From JAJYUU01 sp963822955 (GTDB taxonomy: Bacteria > Actinomycetota > Actinomycetes > Streptosporangiales > Streptosporangiaceae): a stretch of 64,000 nucleotides of DNA. Positions within the stretch are counted from its first letter, which is position 1. The number at the start of each line of letters is the position of its first letter. The notes beneath the pieces were generated by a model, which was not told the DNA's origin, ran no database searches, and saw only the letters and a program-made list of their open reading frames with translations. Shown one piece after another: positions 50,558 to 58,369 of this stretch. The position numbers and the translations under genes were made by a program. Location of the stretch: positions 620,001 through 684,000 of the forward strand of contig CAWGJS010000001.1 in assembly GCA_963822955.1 (NCBI GenBank). Direction: 5' to 3'.

Positions 50558-51343
50558 CTAGCGGAGCTTGCGCACGGGTCTCTCGCTCACGAGCTGAACC
50601 TGGTCGGCCCGGAAGATGTACCGGCTCACGCGGACTGGTCTCCGCCGGTCATAGGCGGTTCGGCTCACGACGATGACCGGGACGATGCCCGGTGATCGGA
50701 AGAAGCCAACCTCGATCGGGTCCGGCATGCGGGCGGAAATGCTGTCGGCGTACCTGACGACCTCATGCTGCAGCTCGGCGAGTACCTGGCTGCTGCTGGA
50801 GCCGAGCCGTCTGGCGGTCTCCAGCTCGGTGCCGCTCGCGATGTCCATCGGGTAGTACGACACGACCAGGCACCACGGCTTGCCATCGACGTGCTGGCGG
50901 GACCGGCGCAGGACTACCTGGTCTCCCTCAGCGATGCCAAGCTGACTGGCGACGTCGGCCGGCGCACGCACGGTCTCGGCCTGGAATCGTGCCGTCGTCT
51001 GAGTGGCCGCAGGCTCCCCGATGGGCTTCAGGGCAGACTCGGCGTGCTCACCGGCCCGCCACTCCTCCTCCTGGTCAAGCGGGACGGCGCGCGGCGCCTG
51101 CCGCTCCAGGAGGTAGGTGCCCAGCCCGTGCCGCGTCTCCAGCAGGCCCTGATTGACCAGCTCCTGGAGGGCGAGGCGGATGGTGCTCCGCGAGGCGGTG
51201 TACTCGAAGGCGAGTTCCTTCTCACCGGGCAGCTTCGAAAGCCTGCCGGCCCCGTCCCGCTCAAGCGGCAGTGTGCCGCTGGCCAGCCGGTCCCGCAGGT
51301 CGTCGGCGATGAACTGGTACTTGGGGGCTGCCACCTGGACCAC
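50558..51343 (-). CDS. GntR-family regulator with UTRA domain (HutC subfamily, KorSA-like)
   Basis: A 261-residue regulator. The N-terminal winged helix is APKYQFIADDLRDRLASG, then SKLPGEKELAFEYTASRSTI and NQGLLETRHGLGTYLLER. The UTRA effector domain covers about residues 105-255 (VVLRRSRQHVDGKPWCLVVS). HutC/KorSA-type repressors control plasmid-like elements and metabolic genes. The GTG at 51343, or a second one at 51334, is the start, and the promoter region carries ATACGTAT at 51346-51353, a self-complementary half-site typical of the family. It lies between an atypical tRNA and a divergent Xre gene, a typical integrative-element neighbourhood, though no replication or transfer genes are present. 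Confidence 0.85.
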   Translation of the reverse strand: MVQVAAPKYQFIADDLRDRLASGTLPLERDGAGRLSKLPGEKELAFEYTASRSTIRLALQELVNQGLLETRHGLGTYLLERQAPRAVPLDQEEEWRAGEHAESALKPIGEPAATQTTARFQAETVRAPADVASQLGIAEGDQVVLRRSRQHVDGKPWCLVVSYYPMDIASGTELETARRLGSSSSQVLAELQHEVVRYADSISARMPDPIEVGFFRSPGIVPVIVVSRTAYDRRRPVRVSRYIFRADQVQLVSERPVRKLR

Positions 51344-51345
51344 TT

Positions 51346-51353
51346 ATACGTAT
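51346..51353. promoter_or_regulatory. ATACGTAT palindrome upstream of the GntR gene
   Basis: An 8-bp palindrome, immediately in front of the GTG start of the GntR regulator and within AT-rich DNA shared with the divergent gene's leader. It is a candidate operator for autoregulation. Confidence 0.4.
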
Positions 51354-51575
51354 CAGTTAGTAACCTGTTGACTTACTCAGCAAAACATCTACGATGCAGT
51401 TTAGCAAGGGCAACGAAGCCATAGCAGCTATCCGCGACGAGCCACCTCCAAGGACAGCCGCAGGCGGCGAGATCGTCACCGTCGACATCGCGTGGTCGCC
51501 AGCCTCCCCGCACGTGCCCGGCCTCAGCAACCGGACCCCGCACCTCATCGTGGCAACTACTGGCGGGAGGCCGCC

Positions 51576-52208
51576 ATGATCGGCGAATCCCCAGCTGACC
51601 AGCCCGTGCCCACCTTCGCCGTGCTGCTCAAGCAACTGCGCGCGGAAGCACGGTTGACCCAGGAAGAGCTCGCGCACGCGGCAGGCCTGAGCCCCAGGTC
51701 AATCAGCGATCTCGAACGAGGCATCAGCCGGACGGCCCGCAAGGACACCGCCCTGCTGCTCGCCGATGCGCTCGCCATCGAAGGCTCGGCACGCACGAAG
51801 TTCGTCGCAGCAGCCCGCGGACGAGCCGAAGCCTGCGAAGTGCTAGCCGCGCGTGACGCTGTGCTCGCCAAGGTCCCAACCGTAGCAATTCGCTGCTATC
51901 CGCGGACCACTCACGCACCACTGCCCGACGATATCGAGATCGGCAGGTTCATCGACGCCATCACGGCCGCCTCCGGCAGCAACCTGGGCACCATCAGGGG
52001 GATCTGGCTTATCAGCCTAACTCCCCAGTCTGGCGCCGAAGCAGCGTCGACCGAACCTGCAGCGCAGGCGACCGCCGTGCGCGATTCCGTGGGCGGAACC
52101 GTGTGGCGCAATGCCCCGCCGCTGGCCACAGTGAGATCCGATCCGGCTGGCACCTTCATCAGGCCCGGCCGCTGCCGTCATTCGCCATCGAGGAGGGGAA
52201 CGAGATGA
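51576..52208 (+). CDS. Xre-family helix-turn-helix protein
   Basis: A 210-residue protein starting MIGESPADQPVPTFAVLLKQ. Residues 14-68 are a classical Xre helix-turn-helix (LRAEARLTQEELAHAAGLSP, SISDLERGISRTARKDTALL). This head is often found on large NB-ARC/LuxR regulators in actinobacteria, but no ATPase follows. Residues 90-210 have no recognised domain and end in a Ser/Arg-rich tail, so the gene may be the 5' part of a longer regulator. The ATG at 51576 has GGGAGG upstream. The next gene starts inside its stop region. Confidence 0.7.
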   Translation: MIGESPADQPVPTFAVLLKQLRAEARLTQEELAHAAGLSPRSISDLERGISRTARKDTALLLADALAIEGSARTKFVAAARGRAEACEVLAARDAVLAKVPTVAIRCYPRTTHAPLPDDIEIGRFIDAITAASGSNLGTIRGIWLISLTPQSGAEAASTEPAAQATAVRDSVGGTVWRNAPPLATVRSDPAGTFIRPGRCRHSPSRRGTR

Positions 52209-52723
52209 CCGAGATCCGAGAGCCGATCGCGATGCGTCCAGCCGTCCTCTACGGCACGCGCAGAAAGTCGCCTGGGACGCTCCTCCTGTACCCCGAGAAG
52301 CTCGCGCACGTCGAGTCCTGGATCACCAGCTGGTGCGCTGGCGCCGGCTTCCTGATCGTGGCAGTACTCAGCGCCGCCCTCGCCCACGCGGGCCCCGGCG
52401 CACTGGGCGGAGCCATCGGGGCCGGCGGCGGCGTCGCCGCCGGTGCCGCCATCACCAGGCGGCGGGCACCCAGGAGCGTGGCCGCCGCCGACAGGCATGT
52501 CACTGTCATCTGGCTGGACACAATCACGAACGTTGAGTCGCGGAAGGCCGGCCGGGCCTGGAACCGGCAGCTCGTGGTGTCCACAGCGGGAGGCGTCGAC
52601 TACACCTTCCGCGCCAACCTCGATCAGTGGTCGGCTGACCTGGCTGGTGCTCTCGGCGGGCGCGGCCGTAACGTTCAGCCCACAGCAGCGGGACTGGCGG
52701 TCCTGTCGGGATCTGGATCGTGA
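52205..52723 (+). CDS. Small membrane protein with two TM helices and a PH-like tail
   Basis: A 172-residue protein starting MTEIREPIAMRPAVLYGTRR. Two closely spaced hydrophobic segments (ITSWCAGAGFLIVAVLSAAL and a Gly/Ala-rich GGAIGAGGGVAAGAAI) anchor it. The rest (VTVIWLDTITNVESRKAG, VVSTAGGVDYTFRANLDQWS) looks like a soluble strand-rich, PH-like domain. The function is not known. The ATG at 52205 overlaps the Xre frame end by four bases and has AGGAGGGG upstream, so it is cotranscribed with that gene and with the broken gene at 52731. Confidence 0.6.
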   Translation: MTEIREPIAMRPAVLYGTRRKSPGTLLLYPEKLAHVESWITSWCAGAGFLIVAVLSAALAHAGPGALGGAIGAGGGVAAGAAITRRRAPRSVAAADRHVTVIWLDTITNVESRKAGRAWNRQLVVSTAGGVDYTFRANLDQWSADLAGALGGRGRNVQPTAAGLAVLSGSGS

Positions 52724-52730
52724 GGCCGAA

Positions 52731-53050
52731 ATGACAGCGAACGGAGCGGTCATCCCCGTGCCGACGGCTGCGCGGCCATGGCAGGCTCTGGGCAGCACCG
52801 GCCGCGTCATCGGCCTCGGTACGACGCCGGCCAAGCTGCGCACGCTGCTAGCCGCCCTGGTGATGCTTTCGCTGCTCTGGGGAGTCGTGGCCGGCTGGAC
52901 TGCCGCCAGCCACGCGTCCGCGGCCAGCGAGGTAGTGAGCGTCAGCGAGCCCCTCAGCCTGGACGCGCAGCGGATCTACGGCGCACTTTCGGATGCCGAT
53001 GCGATCGAAGCGGCCGCGTTCCTGTCTGGTGGCCTCGAGCCGTTCAGATT
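52731..53050 (+). pseudogene. Membrane protein N-terminal part, truncated
   Basis: Starts with ATG at 52731, seven bases past the previous stop. It reads MTANGAVIPVPTAARPWQAL, then one hydrophobic helix (LAALVMLSLLWGVVAGWTAA) and an extracytoplasmic part, LDAQRIYGALSDADAIEAAA, that ends FLSGGLEP. Beyond about 53045 the frame becomes a shadow, and the real coding signal moves to another frame belonging to a different protein. Similar membrane proteins lie beside PknG-like kinase, PP2C and VWA genes in actinobacteria. This is the 5' end left by a deletion. Confidence 0.6.
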
Positions 53051-53059
53051 GCGCAGCCA

Positions 53060-53382
53060 GCACCAGGCTCTCGCCGTCGCAGCCAGGCAGCCTGTCGGCC
53101 GCGGACCTGAGCGACGCCGGCAGCAGGCTCGAACTGCTGCCACTCGAAGCTTCGATGCGGTACACGCTGACGGCAGAGATCCTGGCCGCAGGGCTAGCCC
53201 TGCTGCGGGCCGGAATGACCGGCACCAACGCCAGGCTTCTCGACTGCGAGCTAACTGATAAAGACCTCAGGCTAGGGCTGGGACGCTCTTATCGCGGGCT
53301 GGCCCGCTTGTTCGCTTCCCAGTCTGACCGGTATTCGCTGATCGATCTCGCCAACGGCGTCCGGCCGCGCACACTGACCTGA
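53060..53382 (+). pseudogene. PknG-like serine/threonine kinase, C-terminal remnant
   Basis: In the frame ending at 53382 the sequence MRYTLTAEILAAGLALLRAG, LTDKDLRLGLGRSYRGLARL and DRYSLIDLANGVRPRTLT matches the last TPR helices and the end of PknG-type kinases, whose usual ending has the form LVDRANAVRPRT. The kinase domain and rubredoxin-like head are missing. Upstream, the frame merges with the remnant of a different membrane protein, so a deletion of more than 1.5 kb joined the two. The stop codon overlaps the start of the PP2C gene (TGATG), a normal arrangement for this gene pair. Confidence 0.6.
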
Positions 53383-54389
53383 TGGAACAGCATTCTGGCG
53401 ACATGTGCCCCGCGTGCGGGGCTCAGGTAAGCGGTGCCGATAACTTCTGCGAGAAGTGCGGCCGCGAGCTGTCCGCTGCAGCGGTCAGCACCGGATCGGC
53501 GGCAGCGACGGCGTGCCGCAACTGCGGGTCCGCGCAGATCACCGCAGACGGCTACTGCGAGCTGTGCGGGCAGGAAGCCCCCTCCGCCCGCGATCACGTC
53601 GAGGTCGACCTCGGCACGCTCGCTGGTGTCAGTGATCGCGGCCACCGCCATCTCCGTAACGAGGATGCCATGGGGCTCGCGCTGACTGAGACTCCGACCG
53701 GAACAGCCGGGCTGGCTGTTGTGTGCGACGGTGTCTCCACCTCTACCCGGCCAGATGAGGCGTCGCTCGCCGCCGCTCAGGCGGCGCTGCGCGCCTTGAC
53801 CGACATGCTCCGGGGCGGGATGACGGCAGCCGAGGCGCTGCCGAAGGCAGTAGTGGCGGCAGATGCCGCCGTCCGCGACCTGGCCGGCCAGTCCCTGAAC
53901 GCGCCTGCTGCCACGATCGTGTCTGCCGTGGTCACAGCCGACGCGGTAGTAACTGCCTGGATCGGTGATAGCCGGGCGTACTGGCTTCCGGCTGATCAGG
54001 ATCTCGGCAGTCAGCTGCTCACCCGGGATGACTCGCTCGCCGTAGAGCTGGCAGCGGCCGGAGCGCTGCAGGAAGCTGACGCGATCACCTCGCCGCACGC
54101 GCACATCGTCACCAGGTGGCTCGGGGCGGACGCGGACGCTGGCGAGCCGCACAGTACGGCGTTCCAGCCGCCGGGCCCGGGAGTCCTGTTGCTGTGCACC
54201 GACGGTCTGTGGAACTACCAGCCCGCGGCTGACGGCCTGGCCCGGCTCGCCGGGCCAAAATCGCCCGGCAACCTAGCGGGCGCTGCCGCTGACCTGCTCG
54301 CATTCGCCCTCGAGGCCGGCGGGCAGGACAACGTCACCATCGTCCTCGCCGCCTTCCCGCCGGACGGCGGACCCCCTAACGCTCATTAG
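53382..54389 (+). CDS. PP2C-family protein phosphatase with double zinc-ribbon head
   Basis: A 335-residue phosphatase. Residues 9-75 hold two zinc ribbons (CPACG-FCEKCG and CRNCG-YCELCG), a recruitment or sensing module. The PP2C core starts at LAGVSDRGHRHLRNEDAMGL and continues with VVCDGVSTSTRPDEASLAA (the DG metal motif), TAWIGDSRAYWL and LLLCTDGLWNY, ending in GGQDNVTIVLAAF. All metal-binding acids are visible. It reverses Ser/Thr phosphorylation, most likely that of the PknG-like kinase formerly encoded upstream. It starts within TGATG after the kinase remnant, and is the only whole gene of this locus. Confidence 0.9.
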   Translation: MEQHSGDMCPACGAQVSGADNFCEKCGRELSAAAVSTGSAAATACRNCGSAQITADGYCELCGQEAPSARDHVEVDLGTLAGVSDRGHRHLRNEDAMGLALTETPTGTAGLAVVCDGVSTSTRPDEASLAAAQAALRALTDMLRGGMTAAEALPKAVVAADAAVRDLAGQSLNAPAATIVSAVVTADAVVTAWIGDSRAYWLPADQDLGSQLLTRDDSLAVELAAAGALQEADAITSPHAHIVTRWLGADADAGEPHSTAFQPPGPGVLLLCTDGLWNYQPAADGLARLAGPKSPGNLAGAAADLLAFALEAGGQDNVTIVLAAFPPDGGPPNAH

Positions 54390-54401
54390 GCGCATGCCAC
54401 G

Positions 54402-54660
54402 ATGAGCCTGCCGGAGTTCACCGCCGAGGTCTTCCAGAACGAGTACTTGCCTGCGGGCGCGCACGAGGTCAACGCGATCGTGACCGTGACGTCGGCAGGC
54501 TCGGCCACCGCCCGGCCGCAGTCTGCTGGAGATGACGCTGCAGAGATCATCATCATTGACTGTTCGGGGTCGATGGGAGCGCCCGCCCGCCATTGCCAGC
54601 AGGTCAGGCGCCGGACTACGACGCCGGGCGGCCGCCGCTCAGCTCGCGCCTGGCCGATCA
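54402..54660 (+). pseudogene. VWA-domain protein, N-terminal fragment
   Basis: Starts MSLPEFTAEVFQNEYLPAGA and reaches the metal-ion-dependent adhesion site IIIIDCSGSMGAPA, the start of a von Willebrand A domain. After this the frame degenerates into arginine-rich sequence. The usual gene has over 400 residues and follows a PP2C gene as here. About 65 residues are authentic. It is the third truncated member of the kinase/phosphatase/VWA locus. Confidence 0.6.
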
Positions 54661-54718
54661 AGGGGGCTTCGTCCGGTAGCCTCGCAGGTCAGCACCCTCT
54701 GACCAGGATGTCTGCCAT

Positions 54719-56424
54719 GAGACGCTTTTCACCTAAATCTCGTATTAAGGAAATTCGCCGGGTCATGCCCGTGCTGGCCGGGCTAGTGGCGCTTGCGCTA
54801 GCGGGCTGCGGTGGCCCGACCACTGCGGATGCCGGACAGCAGGCCAGGCGGCCGAGGCCATGCGGCTGCCAGCCAGCCTGCCGTGCAGCGAACTTCAGGC
54901 AAGCAGCCCGCCACGACGACCTCGTTCCATGACCGGTGCAAGGTGTCCTACCTTAGGGCGAGCCTGCACCTTGCGCACGTGAGGCTCGACTCGGCGTCGA
55001 TGAACCGCAGCGGCGCTGTCACGCCGACGCTCCCGCAGCCGGTGACCGGTCCGCTGACCGGGCTGCCCTCCTTCTGCGATGTCACTCTCACGCAGACCGA
55101 CGCGGCCGGTCATCACATCCACATCGACGTCTGGCTCCCCGCCAGCTGGAACGGGCGCTTTCAGGGCGTCGGAGGTGCGATCTATTCCTGCGGCCCCTAC
55201 TACTACGAGATGGCGCCTGCCATCCAGGAGGGCTATGCGGTGGCCGCCACCGACTGCGGGGTCTCGCTGGCAGATCGGGAGACCGCCAGCTGGGCGCTGA
55301 AGGACGGACGGCTCGACTGGCCGCTCATCGATGACTTCGCCTACCGCGGTATCCACGACATGACGGTCGTCGGCAAGGCGGTGACCAGTGACTACTATCC
55401 GTCGGCCCTGCGGTTCTCGTACTTCAACGGGTGCTCGACAGGCGGCCGCGAGGGACTGGTCGAGGCCCAGCAGTACCCCGCCGATTACAACGGCATCGTC
55501 TCCGGTGCGCCGGCGATCAACTGGACGCAGTTCATCCCTGCTGAGATCTGGCCCCAGCTGGTGATGAACGAGTCCGGCGACTTCCTGTCATCGTGCAAGG
55601 AGATTGCGTTCACGGACGCGGCCGTGCACGCGTGCGCCTCGACCGGCGGCGTCATCACGAATCCGTCATCGTGCCAGTGGAACCCGGACGAGCTCGTCGG
55701 GATGGAGACGCCGTGCGGGGTCATCACCCAGCAGGACGCCGCCGTGATGACGAAGATCTGGCAAGGTCCCGTGAGTTCGGAGGGCAAGCCGCTCTGGTAC
55801 GGGCTCGAGCGCGGCGCAAGCCTGGCCGGCCTGGCCGCGACGACGACGGGCGACGGGGTCGCGGACGGTCAGCCGTTCCCCATCACAGTCAGCTGGCTGG
55901 GGACGTGGCTGCAGCAGAACCCGTCCTGGAACTGGCACACGCTGACCTACGCGCAGTTCGACCAGCTCTTCCAGAAGTCTGTGACCGAGTTCTCGAAGAT
56001 CTTCGCTGCGAACGATCCGGACCTGTCCGCCTTCGCGAAGGACGGCGGGAAGATCATCATCTGGCACGGTCTCGCTGACCAGCTCATCTTCCCGCAAGGC
56101 ACGGTCAGGTATTACGGGCAGGTTGAGCGAAAGATGGGCGGTGCTCAGCAGACCGAGTCCTTCGCCCGGCTGTTCCTTGCACCCGGTGCGCAGCATTGCG
56201 CAAGTGCCGCCGGTCCGGCTCCCGCCGGGCCTGCCCAGCCGCTCGCCGCACTGGTCAGCTGGGTCGAGAAGGGCAAGGCGCCCAGCACCATTCCCGGCAG
56301 TGTGACTAATCCCGTCACTGGCGGTGCAACCGAGTCGCGGCCGCTGTGCCTCTATCCGCTGACCGCCCGCTATTCCGGTCACGGAAGCACGACCGCCGCG
56401 AGCAGTTACGGGTGCAAGGCGTAG
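54719..56424 (+). pseudogene. Tannase/feruloyl-esterase-like lipoprotein, with a frameshift near the signal peptide
   Basis: The ATG at 54719 starts MRRFSPKSRIKEIRRVMPVL and a lipoprotein signal, GLVALALAGCGGP. Roughly 20 residues later the frame changes (about 54835-54900), and a different frame carries the whole catalytic domain to 56424. There the tannase-type nucleophile GCSTGGREGLVEAQ, the acid in WHGLADQLIFP and the histidine in GAQHC form the CS-D-HC triad with its disulfide, typical of feruloyl esterases and tannases. These cleave aromatic esters of plant cell walls or tannins. One indel separates signal and enzyme. It may be an assembly error, a real pseudogene, or an alternative internal start without export. 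Confidence 0.75.
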
Positions 56425-56510
56425 CGGAGGCGCTTCGCCCCCGATACCGTTCGGCGTGAGTGTGGTATAGGGCAACACATCCGCGGGACGACGGGCGCAA
56501 GGAGTGCTTC

Positions 56511-56855
56511 ATGTCGGAGCCCACTGAGATTGTCGACGCGCAGCTAGAGGCCTACCGGGCTCGGGACGTGGAGCGATTCCTGTCGTGCTACACCGACGAC
56601 GCGTCCGTCGTCATGTTCGACGGTACCGCGATGTTCCCGGATAAGGAGGCGATGCGCGAGCAGTACGGCAAGCTCTTCGCCGACAGTCCCGAGCTGGGCG
56701 TGAGCATCGCCAACCGCATTGCCGACGGTGAATTCGTGATCGACGAGGAGCACCTGTCCGGCTTCCACTTCCCTGGCATGCCGACCGAGCTGACGGGGCT
56801 GGCCGTCTACCGGATCGCCGACGGCAAGATCGCCAGACTGATGCTCCTCATGTGA
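56511..56855 (+). CDS. SnoaL/NTF2-like small protein
   Basis: A 114-residue NTF2-fold protein starting MSEPTEIVDAQLEAYRARDV. The ordered features EAYRARDVERFLSCYTDDAS, VVMFDGTAMFPDKEAMREQY, SIANRIADGEFVIDEEHLSG and LAVYRIADGKIARLMLL are the usual alpha-alpha-beta cone of the steroid-isomerase/SnoaL group. No catalytic assignment is possible. The ATG at 56511 has AAGGAG in front, and upstream in-frame codons lack similarity. It stands alone between the esterase and the secreted protein genes. Confidence 0.82.
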   Translation: MSEPTEIVDAQLEAYRARDVERFLSCYTDDASVVMFDGTAMFPDKEAMREQYGKLFADSPELGVSIANRIADGEFVIDEEHLSGFHFPGMPTELTGLAVYRIADGKIARLMLLM

Positions 56856-56952
56856 GAGACCGCGCCTAGCTACTTTCTGTCGCGGAACCATAGCGCAGGG
56901 TTCGCAATCTGGTTTTCCTAGCAGTTCTATCGATAAATTTGGGCCGACCCTC

Positions 56953-56980
56953 TTGACTAACCCTGGTTTTCAGGTAGGAA
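56953..56980 (+). promoter_or_regulatory. Putative promoter of the secreted binding-protein gene
   Basis: TTGACT (56953-56958) and TAGGAA (56975-56980) are 16 bp apart in an AT-rich stretch 69 bp before the GTG start. It is the only AT-rich, sigma-like element in this region. Confidence 0.4.
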
Positions 56981-57048
56981 TTAGTGCCTAAACCGAGGGA
57001 TGCACCTGCGCGGTCGAGCGCGGCGTGCTCACTACATCAGGAGGATGC

Positions 57049-58266
57049 GTGCGCTCGCTCAAGAGCCTGAGTCTGCTTGCGGCCGTTGCCATGGTCGCGG
57101 CAGGCACCGCGCTGGCCGGTCCCGCATTGGCCGACCCGATCAACTCCCACAGCAAGGCGGTGACTCCGCAGGCGTACGACATAGTGGGCGTCGGCGCTGA
57201 CACCGACGACACGTTGTTCGACCAGCTGGCCTGGGACTACGACACAACGCATAAGACGCACAACAAGACCCACCCCTATATCTACAGTTTCGATGCCACC
57301 CCGCCGAGCAATCCGTTGAACTTGACCTCGCAAATCCAGACGAAGAAGGGCTGCAGCAAGGTGCTGCGGCCGGACGGCACGGGAGCCGGCGTCTCGCAGT
57401 TCGAGCTCCCGGCCAAGACCTCCGGCCACGACTGCATTGACTTCGCCAGGGCGTCCAGCTACCGGCCGTCAACTGACCCGCTGAACTTCGCTCCGAACGG
57501 TGACATCTACGTGCCGCTAGCGCAAGACGCGGAGGTCTACGCGGTCAACAAGGGCGGCAACGCGCCGACCAACCTGACCACGGCCGATCTGGAGGCTATC
57601 TACAGCTGCGCGGACACCACCTGGGGCCAGATTCCCGGCACGAGCCCGTCGATCGCGAGCCAGCCGATCGTCGCTCTGCTCCCGCCGACGACAGCCGGCG
57701 TGACCAAGTTCTGGCTGAAGCAGCTTGGCCTGTCGAGCACGCCGGCGTCCTGCCTCATCGGGACTGGAGCGGGCAGCACGCCCGTCCTGCAGCAGAACCA
57801 GGGCGTCTCGTCGCAGTTCTTCACCAAGTCGGGCGGCAAGACGGTTCCGAACCCGAACGTCATCGTGCCGATCTCCGTCGGCAAGTACATCGCCCAGGCC
57901 GACCACTCAGCGGCGCCCGGCAAGAAGCCGACCAAGACCCAGAACAAGTTCGGCCATGACGAGGTGGGCCACCTGGTGCTCGGCTCGATCAGCGACGTGG
58001 CTCCTACCGTTGGCAAGGGCGCTAAGACCAAGATCGACTCTGCACTCGAGAGCGCGGGAGGGATCGACTTCCTGCGCGATATCTACGACGTCCTCTGGTT
58101 CGCGAAGTCGAGCAAGAACAACGACCACATCCCGAACAGCCTGGAGCCGTTCTTCGCTTCGGCGCACGCGAAGGTCAAGGGCTGGTTCTGCTCCGACAAG
58201 ACCGCTCAGCAGGCGATCACGAACTACGGCTTCCTCACGGTGCCGAACTGCGGCTTCGGCAGCTGA
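57049..58266 (+). CDS. Secreted substrate-binding-like protein
   Basis: A 405-residue exported protein. The start GTG 57049 follows AGGAGG, and the signal peptide (LKSLSLLAAVAMVAAGTALA) is cleaved after ALA. The mature part begins with YDIVGVGADTDDTLFDQLAW, then FDATPPSNP, and reaches ICDFAR-like FARASSYRPSTDPLNFAP, DIYVPLAQDAEVYAVNKG and TTADLEAIYSCADTTWGQIP. That pattern is like the phosphate-type periplasmic-binding fold (PstS-like). No lipobox is visible, so it is released or wall-associated. A GC-rich hairpin terminates it, and a second, longer related protein follows. Confidence 0.8.
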   Translation: MRSLKSLSLLAAVAMVAAGTALAGPALADPINSHSKAVTPQAYDIVGVGADTDDTLFDQLAWDYDTTHKTHNKTHPYIYSFDATPPSNPLNLTSQIQTKKGCSKVLRPDGTGAGVSQFELPAKTSGHDCIDFARASSYRPSTDPLNFAPNGDIYVPLAQDAEVYAVNKGGNAPTNLTTADLEAIYSCADTTWGQIPGTSPSIASQPIVALLPPTTAGVTKFWLKQLGLSSTPASCLIGTGAGSTPVLQQNQGVSSQFFTKSGGKTVPNPNVIVPISVGKYIAQADHSAAPGKKPTKTQNKFGHDEVGHLVLGSISDVAPTVGKGAKTKIDSALESAGGIDFLRDIYDVLWFAKSSKNNDHIPNSLEPFFASAHAKVKGWFCSDKTAQQAITNYGFLTVPNCGFGS

Positions 58267-58271
58267 GTTAG

Positions 58272-58314
58272 TGACCGGGCGCGCCGCGGCTGATGGTCGC
58301 GGCGCGCCGGGTCA
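58272..58314 (+). terminator. 17-bp-arm hairpin terminator
   Basis: Arms 58272-58288 and 58298-58314 pair over 17 bp with one mismatch around a 9-base loop, starting 5 bp past the stop of the secreted binding protein. It is GC-rich and without a U-tract, as usual in actinobacteria. Confidence 0.75.
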
Positions 58315-58369
58315 TATCCCGGCTGGCGAACAATCCGCGTGAGTCTATTCACTACGACGAGGGAAATCC

